Shown here: piece after piece, positions 26,238-33,642 of the stretch | Numbering within the stretch: the stretch's first letter is position 1 | How the letters are laid out: each line of letters begins with the position of its first letter | From: VXLM01 sp965242665 | Lineage (GTDB): Bacteria; Chloroflexota; Dehalococcoidia; Lucifugimonadales; VXLM01 | Direction: 5' to 3' | Assembly (NCBI GenBank): GCA_965242665.1 | Contig: OZ251484.1 | Span: 2,914,001 to 2,978,000 of the forward strand | DNA: 64,000 nucleotides | Translations under genes and position numbers: made by a program | Notes under the pieces: generated by a model | What the model was told of the DNA's origin: nothing | Seen by the model: the letters and a program-made list of their open reading frames with translations, nothing else | Databases searched by the model: none

Positions 26238-27878
26238 TTACTCGATCGAGATGATGAACTCATAATGCGACTGGCCGCCATATACGACCTCGGGTGTTTC
26301 CATATCATCATACATGTTTTGGATCGCTTTTACACAATCGTCCGCGTCGGACTGGGATACCATCACTCCTTGGAAGAGTCTGATGTGATTGCCGTCTGTC
26401 ACTTCTGCTTTGCCAATGAGATCGAGAAGCGTTTCCTGTAGACCATCGCCTGTGGCGACAAGATTACCGTCAAGCAGTCCAATGTACTGCCCCTCCCGCA
26501 CTGCCACACCGTCCATACTCGCGTCGCGCACTGCACGAGTAATCTCCCCAGACTTGACCTCTCCTAGCTCGGACTCGATACTCTGGAGGACATCGTCCAT
26601 TTCTGCTTTTTCCATAATATGGATCGAAGCTACAATTCCCTGCGGAATTGAGACGGTCTCTACCACACGCACGTCCTTGCTCGACCGCTCGGCCGCCTGC
26701 TTGGCGGTGGGTAGGATGTTCTTGTTGTTTGGCAAGAGATAGACGACGCCGGAAGGCGAACGGTCTACAGCCGCTAGAAGATCTCGGACGCTGGGATTCA
26801 TCGTATTTCCGCCGGTCACCATATGAGCAACTCCAAGTTCGCGGAATACCTTTGCGAACCCATCCCCCGAAGCAACGGCGACCACTGACGCATTCGCGTC
26901 TGTTGCCGCTCCTTGGGTCATTAGATTGGACGAGAACTCCGAATGTTGGACATCCATGTTCTCGATCTTCACCTTGCTAATCGACCCGGCGCTTACTCCA
27001 ACGCTTACCAGCTGACCCGGATCCTCGGCGTGGCCGTGCACCATCGCGAGAGAGCCGTCCCCAATTACGACGGTAGATTCTGCAATGTCGTTCATGCGGT
27101 CGCGGATGTCGTCCACATCCAAGCCCTCCGCTTCGACGACGAACTGTGTGCAGTAACCGTATGCGTCGCCCTCGTGCGCGGACAGGAACTCGTCCGAAAC
27201 GCGGAAGCTTCCAGAAAGTCCGCCTTCCGGCACTTGGATGTCGTAGTCGCCTGTGTTCGCGTCTTCCCCCGCCACGCTGCGGCGAAAACCCTCTATTACC
27301 ACCGCCAACCCTTGTCCACCCGCGTCTACTACGCCGGCCTCTTGCAGAACCGGCAACATGCTCGTCGTCTTCGCTACGGTCTCTCTCGCGCGCACGCTGG
27401 CGTTCCGAAGTGTCGTTTGGATATCTGCCCCCTCGTCCACAGCCTCCCTCGCCGCCTCTGCGATGCTGGTTATCACCGTGAGCATCGTGCCCTCGACGGG
27501 ATTCGCCACGGACTTATAGGCGTTATGCCTCGCCAGATCGCAGGCGCGCGCGAAGTCTTCCGGAGTACAGTCGACGTTCCCGTCGAGTCCATCCTCGAAT
27601 CCCTTGATGAACTGCGAGAGGATGACCCCGCTATTTCCGCGCGCCCCCATGAATGTGCCCGAATACACCGCAGAGGCCGCATCGGACGCGGTGGGAGCCC
27701 CGTCCATCGCACTCAGGTCGTCGATGCCGCTTTGCATGGTGAGATACATGTTCGTGCCGGTGTCTCCGTCTGGCACAGGAAAGACGTTCAGCGCGTTGAT
27801 GGCGTCGACGTTGCGCTCCAGGGCCGCCGCCGCCGCCGTGAACATCGCGGATAACTCCCTGCCGTTTAGTCGATCCAT
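26238..27878 (-). CDS. FakA-like DAK2-domain fatty-acid kinase
   Basis: 546 residues from the ATG at 27878, chosen because GAGGGA sits 5 nt upstream and the resulting MDRLNGRELSAMF matches the family's N-terminus; the frame extends 39 nt further without a ribosome site. The DAK2 kinase domain carries INALNVFPVPDGDTGTNMYLTM (ATP/Mg site) and GARGNSGVILSQF. The middle and C-terminal parts correspond to the FakA-specific EDD domains. It phosphorylates FakB-bound fatty acids for phospholipid synthesis. The divergent rpmB is a common neighbour of this gene in many bacteria. Confidence 0.93.
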   Translation of the reverse strand: MDRLNGRELSAMFTAAAAALERNVDAINALNVFPVPDGDTGTNMYLTMQSGIDDLSAMDGAPTASDAASAVYSGTFMGARGNSGVILSQFIKGFEDGLDGNVDCTPEDFARACDLARHNAYKSVANPVEGTMLTVITSIAEAAREAVDEGADIQTTLRNASVRARETVAKTTSMLPVLQEAGVVDAGGQGLAVVIEGFRRSVAGEDANTGDYDIQVPEGGLSGSFRVSDEFLSAHEGDAYGYCTQFVVEAEGLDVDDIRDRMNDIAESTVVIGDGSLAMVHGHAEDPGQLVSVGVSAGSISKVKIENMDVQHSEFSSNLMTQGAATDANASVVAVASGDGFAKVFRELGVAHMVTGGNTMNPSVRDLLAAVDRSPSGVVYLLPNNKNILPTAKQAAERSSKDVRVVETVSIPQGIVASIHIMEKAEMDDVLQSIESELGEVKSGEITRAVRDASMDGVAVREGQYIGLLDGNLVATGDGLQETLLDLIGKAEVTDGNHIRLFQGVMVSQSDADDCVKAIQNMYDDMETPEVVYGGQSHYEFIISIE

Positions 27879-27930
27879 ACAGTCCCTCATACTCGATGCG
27901 CCGTCGATAACGCACATGCTCTGGGAATTG

Positions 27931-27940
27931 TGCTATACTA
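27931..27940. promoter_or_regulatory. Overlapping divergent promoters for rpmB and fakA
   Basis: On the plus strand TGCTATACT (27931-27939) is an extended -10 for rpmB. On the minus strand the same bases read TAGTAT, a -10 for fakA. The two transcripts would therefore compete for one site. Confidence 0.5.
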
Positions 27941-28015
27941 TCTCCCTGTGGCTGCCAACGCAACTCAGGAAGCGCCACAAGTATACTCAATCCTCGAAAG
28001 ACGGTCAAACAGGTT

Positions 28016-28201
28016 ATGGCAAAGTGTCAAGTTTGCGGCAAGACTGGTATGTCCGGTCACAACGTCAGCCACTCGAAGCGGCGTACCAACACCCGATGGT
28101 TTGCGAACGTGCACAAGACTACCATCCACGAGAATGGACAGGCGCGCCGTCTCAACATCTGTGCGCGCTGCCTGCGGTCGCAGTACAAATCCAAGGTCTA
28201 G
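28016..28201 (+). CDS. rpmB: 50S ribosomal protein L28
   Basis: 61 residues: MAKCQVCGKTGMSGHNVSHS, then KRRTNTRWFANV and the C-terminal NICARCLRSQYKSKV. The two Cys pairs (CQVC and CARC) form a zinc-ribbon-type L28. Length and motifs match the family. It is divergent from fakA with a shared promoter region and followed by a small hairpin. Confidence 0.96.
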   Translation: MAKCQVCGKTGMSGHNVSHSKRRTNTRWFANVHKTTIHENGQARRLNICARCLRSQYKSKV

Positions 28202-28208
28202 CAAGGCT

Positions 28209-28225
28209 CGGCGGGGCCACCGCCG
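28209..28225 (+). terminator. Hairpin after rpmB
   Basis: Perfect 6-bp stem CGGCGG/CCGCCG with a 5-nt loop, starting 7 nt after the rpmB stop. Only a short T-run (TTT) follows, so termination may be weak. Confidence 0.45.
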
Positions 28226-28399
28226 TTTGGGAAACCCTAGGATTCTCGCCGGTAGTCCGGACGCCGATCGGTCTGCTGCAGCACGTCTTCCTTCTCTCGT
28301 CTCGCTTCTCGTGAGGGCGAGGAACCACCCGCTCCTGAGTCTCATAGCACCTTCTACCATGGTGTTGCCGGCATGTCTAGCGCAAGCCATTCGAGTGCT

Positions 28400-28987
28400 G
28401 GTTCCGTTTGGTGTATTGGCACGATACCTGGGGGCGGCGACGCCAAGCGATACGTCCAATCCGCTGAATCCATGCCGAGAGAAAGGAACGCCGTTGCCTC
28501 TGCCTCGCGCGCGCGTGCGCGCGTGCACGCGCAGGCACGAGTTTTCGTTGTGGTTCGTCGGACTCTGTCGTATTGTGTCGATTTCTGTCGACGGCCGGAG
28601 GAGTGCTGTTTCTTCGAGAGTTTGGACGCAGCGAGGGTAGATTCCCGCCTTCGCGGGAATGACGTGGGTGGTTGGAGGTTCGTATGTTTCGGTCATGGGG
28701 AATCTCCTTGGGTTGTGGTTTCGACGGAGTTGTCATAAGTTCAGTGTAGTACGTAGGTTCTGTTCTGTCAAATGTGAATTGGTCGGTTCGATGTGTCGGT
28801 GCGGGTATGGCTATGGCTGCGCGTCGGACGCAGCGGGATGGATTCCCGCCTTCGCGGGAATGACGTGGGTGGGTGTGGGAATGGCGTGGGTGTAGGAATG
28901 ACGTAGACGGGTGGATTTACGATCTAGGGGCGATCCACATACTGGCGAATTGGGGGCAATCTATGCCAGCCAATGCAATAAACCGGA
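28400..28987. mobile_element. Inverted-repeat-bounded composite element, copy C (inverted)
   Basis: Same parts as copies A and B in the opposite orientation: end at 28400-28423 (GGTTCCGTTTGGTGTATTGG), CG-alternating tract (about 28508-28537), palindromes (28640-28663 and 28840-28864), promoter with RBS and ATG on the minus strand, the GGTGGATTTACGATCTAGGG segment and a degenerate right end near 28961-28987. It lies between rpmB and tRNA-Lys. No gene was recognised; 28226-28399 before it also holds none. Confidence 0.58.
28696..28771 (-). promoter_or_regulatory. Consensus promoter plus RBS and ATG carried by element C
   Basis: On the minus strand TTGACA (complement of 28766-28771), 17-bp spacer, TACACT (28743-28748), AAGGAG (28704-28709) and ATG at 28696, opening MTETYEPPTT before running into the palindrome. 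Confidence 0.6.
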
Positions 28988-28999
28988 ATGAAGGTACGG

Positions 29000-29029
29000 T
29001 TGACGTACTGAGAGGAGCGGGGCTACAAT
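29000..29029 (+). promoter_or_regulatory. Promoter of tRNA-Lys
   Basis: TTGACG (29000-29005), 18-bp spacer, TACAAT (29024-29029), 37 bp before the tRNA 5' end. Confidence 0.65.
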
Positions 29030-29066
29030 TTAACCTGTCCGCCCGCGTGGATCCCCGCAGCCGCGT

Positions 29067-29143
<77 letters not shown>

Positions 29144-29361
29144 TCATGATGCGAAGGAAGCCGGAGCGTGTCCCTGCTTGGCCGAGTCCGTCCGTCGTTC
29201 CGGCAAAAGTCGGAATCTAGTGTTTGCCCTCTGCCGATGGATCCTGACTCTGGGCGCTCTTCCGCGATAGAAGAAACAGAGCCATTTTCCGGCGCGGGTT
29301 GCAACGTCTCGCCTTCACGTGATGGGAGGGAGGACGGCGAAATACGCGTGCGGACGCCGAC

Positions 29362-29892
29362 CTAGCCGCCGTCGTCCGGTTCGGATCCTCCGTCGACTTC
29401 CTCTGAGTCGTCTGGGGGGGACGAGTCCATCCGCTCGCGAAAGTAGCTGGCGATGTCCGCTTGGATGGGCACATAGAGGAGGCTGGCCACTGCGCCGTTG
29501 TCGAGCATGATGTCGACATGTTGGAACCCCAGCGATCGCCCGAACATGCCGAACCGCGCGCGCGCGTCCTTCAGACGTTTGATTGGGATCTGGTAACGCC
29601 TCGTTTGCATGATGCCGCCGCGCTGATAGATGAGGGTGTCTTCGGTGAGGTAGTACCTCGTGCGCCTCCACTGCCAGTACCTGGGAACCAAGATGATGAT
29701 TACGAGTACGGTCGGCGTGACGAATGGGTCGCCGATGCTTCCGAAGACGCCGGTGAAGTATAAGACGCCGACGATCGCGAGCAGCCACCACGTTGACCAT
29801 AGCCAGGCATAGGGAACTTGTGCGACTTCGATGGCGTCTTCTGGGACTTCCGGTTCTTGCTGTTGCTGTTTGGGTTCTTCTTCTGTGCTCAT
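29362..29892 (-). CDS. PH-domain-containing membrane protein (YdbS/bPH2-like)
   Basis: 176 residues from the ATG at 29892 (GGAGG upstream at good spacing). The N-terminus is Glu/Gln-rich (MSTEEEPKQQQQEPEVPED). Two membrane segments follow (WLWSTWWLLAIVGVLYF and PFVTPTVLVIIILVP), then YYLTEDTLIYQRGGIMQTRRYQIPIKRL, the typical bacterial PH (YdbS-like) pattern, and a hydrophilic acidic tail. Function of this family is not established; lipid or membrane-stress association is often assumed. Confidence 0.8.
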   Translation of the reverse strand: MSTEEEPKQQQQEPEVPEDAIEVAQVPYAWLWSTWWLLAIVGVLYFTGVFGSIGDPFVTPTVLVIIILVPRYWQWRRTRYYLTEDTLIYQRGGIMQTRRYQIPIKRLKDARARFGMFGRSLGFQHVDIMLDNGAVASLLYVPIQADIASYFRERMDSSPPDDSEEVDGGSEPDDGG

Positions 29893-29958
29893 GCAGGCCT
29901 CCACTGCCAAACAAGGTTACCTTGTTTCCTATCTGTAGGTAAAGTGAAAGAGGGGTTC

Positions 29959-30136
29959 GGTTCCGTTTACTTTTGCGGCATGACGGCTGGGGGATGGCAA
30001 CTCTCCAGAGCGGTGCGTCCAATCGCGCGACGGGAGATTCCCGCCTACGCGGGAATGACGTGGGAGGGTGTGGGAATGACGAGACCCCGGGGGAATGACG
30101 GAGAGTCCAACCTGTTCCGTATGATTTGTCGGCATG
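29959..30136. repeat. Remnant of the inverted-repeat element family with palindrome
   Basis: Two element ends in direct orientation (29959-29982 GGTTCCGTTTACTTTTGCGG and 30112-30136 CTGTTCCGTATGATTTGTCG) flank a palindrome at 30036-30059 (GATTCCCGCC-TACG-CGGGAATGAC arms) and several GGGAATGACG repeats. It probably represents a rearranged or decayed copy. No gene is seen in 29893-30286. Confidence 0.5.
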
Positions 30137-30286
30137 GGCTGCCCTGCCCCCTCATCCGATGCGGGGGCAGGGCGCGGCGACTCTGTTTGCCTTGCTTGGA
30201 ATCTGTCGCCTCCCATATCTCTCCTTGTCATATTCCCAGCGAAATTGGGGAAGTGTGTACACGGGGGTATCTTCCCTGGTCGCGTG

Positions 30287-30295
30287 TGGTATAAT
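30287..30295 (+). promoter_or_regulatory. Extended -10 promoter of carA
   Basis: TGGTATAAT, a perfect -10 with the TGn extension. No good -35 is needed for such promoters. Leader to the carA ATG is about 70 nt. Confidence 0.6.
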
Positions 30296-30371
30296 TCTTG
30301 CGTGTGTGTTTCTGACGGCGCGATCGGCCGTGTTGTCGTCTACAGCAGAAGAGATTGCTTGACCGCGGCGT

Positions 30372-31526
30372 ATGAGCAATCGAGTCAGAGGGGGCAGTAC
30401 AATCGACTCTCAACGCAAGCCCGCGCATCTCGTATTGGAGGACGGGTCGACATACCGCGGAGAGTCATTTGGGGCCGAGCGCTCGGCTCACGGGGAAGTC
30501 GTCTTCAGCACCTCGATGACCGGCTACCAGGAGACTTTGACGGACCCTTCGTTCTCAGGCCAGGTCGTAGTGCAGACATATCCTCTTGTCGGCAACTACG
30601 GCATCAACGAACGTGACTTCGAGTCGTCCGGTGTGCAGGTGGCGGGTTTCGTGGTGCGCGAGCATTCTATTCGGCCGAGTCACTCGATGAGTGTGTCCAC
30701 TCTGGACGAGTTCTTGCGCGCGGAAGGGATCCCCGGCATTAGCGGCGTCGATACTCGCGCTATTGCCAGACGTCTGCGCACGCGGGGGGTCATGATGGGA
30801 ATCCTCGCTGTCGACGAGCCTCCAGAACAGGCGCTGGCTCGTTTGCGAGACCTTCCGGGATACGGCCATATCGACTTCGTGCAGCGCGTTTCGACCCCAA
30901 AGCCGTACACATGGACCGACGCGGAGGCGGGCGGGCATGGAGCAGGGGGCCAGGATGCCGAGTATAGGATTCTGGTCGACGACTGCGGATTGAAATACAA
31001 TATTCTGCGGATGCTTCGGGCGCGGGGTTGCGAGGTGAGAGCCATGCCCGCTCGTGCGACCGCGGATGAGATACTAGCGTGGAAGCCGGATGGAGTAGTC
31101 ATTTCGCCCGGACCCGGTGACCCTGAGCTTCTCGATTATGCTGCGGAGGCTGCGCGGGGCATTGCAGGTAAAGTTCCCGTGCTTGGCATCTGCTTGGGAA
31201 ACCAGATGATCGCCAGAGCGTTCGGAGCACAGACCTTCAAGCTCAAGTTCGGGCATCGCGGCGCCAATCATCCAGTCAAAGACTTGGAAACCGGCCGCGT
31301 GACCATTACCTCCCAGAACCACGGCTACGCAGTCGATCCGAATACTCTCCCCCCGGACCTCGAGGTGAGCCATATCAATCTCAACGACGGCACCGTCGAG
31401 GGACTGCGCCATACTTCACTGCCCGTCATGACGATTCAATACCATTCCGAGGCGTCGCCCGGACCGCGGGATAACGAGTACGTATTCGATAGGTTCTTGG
31501 AAATGGTGCGCGATTACTGCGTATGA
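30372..31526 (+). CDS. carA: Carbamoyl-phosphate synthase small (glutaminase) subunit
   Basis: 384 residues. The N-terminal CarA domain shows AHLVLEDGSTYRGESFG and FSTSMTGYQETLTDPSF. The C-terminal class I glutamine amidotransferase domain has the nucleophile in LGICLGNQMIARAFG and the His/Glu pair in IQYHSEASPGP. It supplies ammonia to CarB for carbamoyl phosphate used in pyrimidine and arginine synthesis, and in principle for the carbamoyltransferase of the 48-kb locus. carB is not adjacent, which is less usual. The gene has its own extended -10 promoter. Confidence 0.96.
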   Translation: MSNRVRGGSTIDSQRKPAHLVLEDGSTYRGESFGAERSAHGEVVFSTSMTGYQETLTDPSFSGQVVVQTYPLVGNYGINERDFESSGVQVAGFVVREHSIRPSHSMSVSTLDEFLRAEGIPGISGVDTRAIARRLRTRGVMMGILAVDEPPEQALARLRDLPGYGHIDFVQRVSTPKPYTWTDAEAGGHGAGGQDAEYRILVDDCGLKYNILRMLRARGCEVRAMPARATADEILAWKPDGVVISPGPGDPELLDYAAEAARGIAGKVPVLGICLGNQMIARAFGAQTFKLKFGHRGANHPVKDLETGRVTITSQNHGYAVDPNTLPPDLEVSHINLNDGTVEGLRHTSLPVMTIQYHSEASPGPRDNEYVFDRFLEMVRDYCV

Positions 31527-31600
31527 GGGAAGAACCACTCTGCGCCATGATCGTCTCGCTTACTCTGACGAGAAGGTCGCGGCTTTCGGCTCTCGATCGG

Positions 31601-32200
31601 TCACGCGCCGTATATGGATACTGCGCTTTCGTAGTCTTGCGGCGTATTTAGGTCGAGGCGAATGATGGGGTCGTCGAATTCGACGTAGTTCACTTCAGCG
31701 CGATGAACGTCGAAGACCTCTCGGACACCCTGCCCTTCGTCCGTGATGGACTCCAGCTCGCTGCGAAGGCATGCGGAGAATAGGAGAGGATGGCCGCCGC
31801 GGCCTCCATACCGCGGAGACGTGATTAGCGCGTTCGCTTCTACGTGAGACGTGATGACCTTTTCGACTACTGTAGCCGTGCGCGGCTGGTCGACCGCGAG
31901 GAGCAGGATGTCGGTGGCTGTTGGGTCTGCGGAGGTTATGCCTTTCAGGACGGATGTGGTCTTGCCTTGCCGGTAGTCAGCGTTCACGACGGTTCGCGTG
32001 CGGTGTGTGGTTGCGTAGGGGGCTGTGCGCTCGTGCAAGTGGCCGAGTACGATGATGACTTCGTCCACGCCGGCGGCGAGAATCTGGTCGACTTGATAGC
32101 GGATGAGGGGGACACCCTTCCACGGCAACAAGGGCTTCGGCCGCCCCATGCGCGTAGATTCGCCTGCGGCCGTCAGAATGGCGGAGATGCGGCGGGTCAC
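31601..32200 (-). CDS. MobA-like NTP transferase (MocA/molybdenum cofactor nucleotidyltransferase type)
   Basis: 199 residues from a GTG two bases after the XdhC stop. N-terminal ISAILTAAGESTRMGRPKPLLPW carries the nucleotide-binding signature of MobA-like transferases, and DILLLAVDQPR the metal site. Together with XdhC this suggests formation and insertion of the cytosine-dinucleotide form of the molybdenum cofactor (MocA role). MobA-like sugar-nucleotide enzymes look similar, but the XdhC neighbour favours MocA. No molybdenum hydroxylase subunits are in the window. Confidence 0.85.
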   Translation of the reverse strand: MTRRISAILTAAGESTRMGRPKPLLPWKGVPLIRYQVDQILAAGVDEVIIVLGHLHERTAPYATTHRTRTVVNADYRQGKTTSVLKGITSADPTATDILLLAVDQPRTATVVEKVITSHVEANALITSPRYGGRGGHPLLFSACLRSELESITDEGQGVREVFDVHRAEVNYVEFDDPIIRLDLNTPQDYESAVSIYGA

Positions 32201-32202
32201 GC

Positions 32203-33360
32203 TCAGCGCACGGCTGCGGCCGGCTCCAAGGCAGCCTCTTTCTCTGCTTGGATCTTGTCTGCAATGCGCTGCAATCGCTCATGGTCGAGTTTCATGGGCC
32301 GACCGGAGCCGCCCAGTCGGAACATCAAGATTTCGGACATGATGCTGACTGCGATCTCATCCGGCGTTCGCGCTCCGATGTCCAGGCCGATCGGAGAGCG
32401 CAGACCTCCGACGCGGTCGATCGGCATTCCTGCGCGGAGCAAGTCCTCGTAGATGAGGATGGTCTTGCGCTTGCTTCCCAACAATCCAACGTACCGCGCG
32501 GATGTGGCTGCAGCCGCCTCGAGCGCAACGTTGTCGTACCGATGGCCGCGCGTAGCGATTACGATGAACGTGTTTGCGTTGATAGGAAGATCAGGAATCG
32601 CCTGTTCTGGCTTCTTTGCGATGACTGCGTCTGCTTCCGGAAAACGTTCTGCGTTGGCGAACTCGGCTCGGTCGTCGGTAACGAACACGTGGAAGCCGAG
32701 CGTCTTTGCCAACGGGGCGATCGCTTTCGATACATGTCCTCCACCGCACAACACTAGTTGCGGGGGTGTCGTGTACGCCTCGACGAAGTACTGCGCGCCG
32801 TCCTGGGTCTTCACGTGCTTGTTCTTGCCCATGGCGATGAGTTCACGGGCGGTCTCGACTGCGCTGCGGTCAAGGTCGTCTGATCCGAGGGTGCCCTCGG
32901 TTGCGCCGTTTTCTCTGATGAACAGCTTGGCCCCAATCGGCTCCGCGCTGAACTCGCCCGGGTGTATGAGGGTAGCAAGAGCGACGCTCGGTCCGCCGGA
33001 GTACGCCTCGTCGATCTCGCGTGCGTAGGGGAGATATTGGGCGGCCGAGTATACGGGATCGATGATGAAGTACATCGTTCCGCCGCACACGAGGCCATCT
33101 TGGGCCGCGAGGTCTTCGTTCAATGTGTAGTCGCGGTATTGGCTCGAACCGCCTCGTTTCATAAGTTGACTCGCGGCGAACCAGATGTCGCCCTCGACGC
33201 ATCCTCCGCCAAGGGTGCCCACGCCGCTGCCGTCGTTTCGCACTAGGAGCTTCGCGCCAGGCTTTTGCGGCGTGGAGCCGCTCGTGCGCACGACCGTCGC
33301 TACGACCAATGGGTTGCCCTTTTCTAGCTCGGTTACTGCTTCATGGAATACTTCTTGCAT
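32203..33360 (-). CDS. XdhC-family molybdenum hydroxylase maturation protein
   Basis: 385 residues from the ATG at 33360, supported by a strong AGGAGG; the frame stays open upstream without one. The N-terminal XdhC/CoxI part contains VATVVRTSGSTPQKPGAKLL and GTLGGGCVEGDIW; the C-terminal Rossmann part has LVLCGGGHVSKAIAPLAKTL and later YVGLLGSKRKTILIYEDL. XdhC proteins bind sulfurated Mo cofactor and deliver it to xanthine-dehydrogenase-family enzymes. The MocA-like gene follows 2 bp downstream in the same operon. Confidence 0.93.
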   Translation of the reverse strand: MQEVFHEAVTELEKGNPLVVATVVRTSGSTPQKPGAKLLVRNDGSGVGTLGGGCVEGDIWFAASQLMKRGGSSQYRDYTLNEDLAAQDGLVCGGTMYFIIDPVYSAAQYLPYAREIDEAYSGGPSVALATLIHPGEFSAEPIGAKLFIRENGATEGTLGSDDLDRSAVETARELIAMGKNKHVKTQDGAQYFVEAYTTPPQLVLCGGGHVSKAIAPLAKTLGFHVFVTDDRAEFANAERFPEADAVIAKKPEQAIPDLPINANTFIVIATRGHRYDNVALEAAAATSARYVGLLGSKRKTILIYEDLLRAGMPIDRVGGLRSPIGLDIGARTPDEIAVSIMSEILMFRLGGSGRPMKLDHERLQRIADKIQAEKEAALEPAAAVR

Positions 33361-33642
33361 CGCATTCCTCCTGCGAGCGGCTTCCTCGACTCTCCAAGGG
33401 TAGCAGGAAGCGCGTGCAGTTTCAACGCCCGCAGCCGGTATGCCCAGGCCAAACCGCATCCTACCTGCCTCATCCGCTCGATTCCGGGCTCGTGCACGCC
33501 CGTGGGTTCCTCACTAGGGCGATGGACAGCCCTTCCGAAGCCGATGATGAGATGCGCTGCAACGCCGGGTAGGCGCTGTTGCATTTGGTACCCGCGTACG
33601 GAGCAATCGTCGCGCTCGAATGCAGGACTGGAGAGTTCGAGG

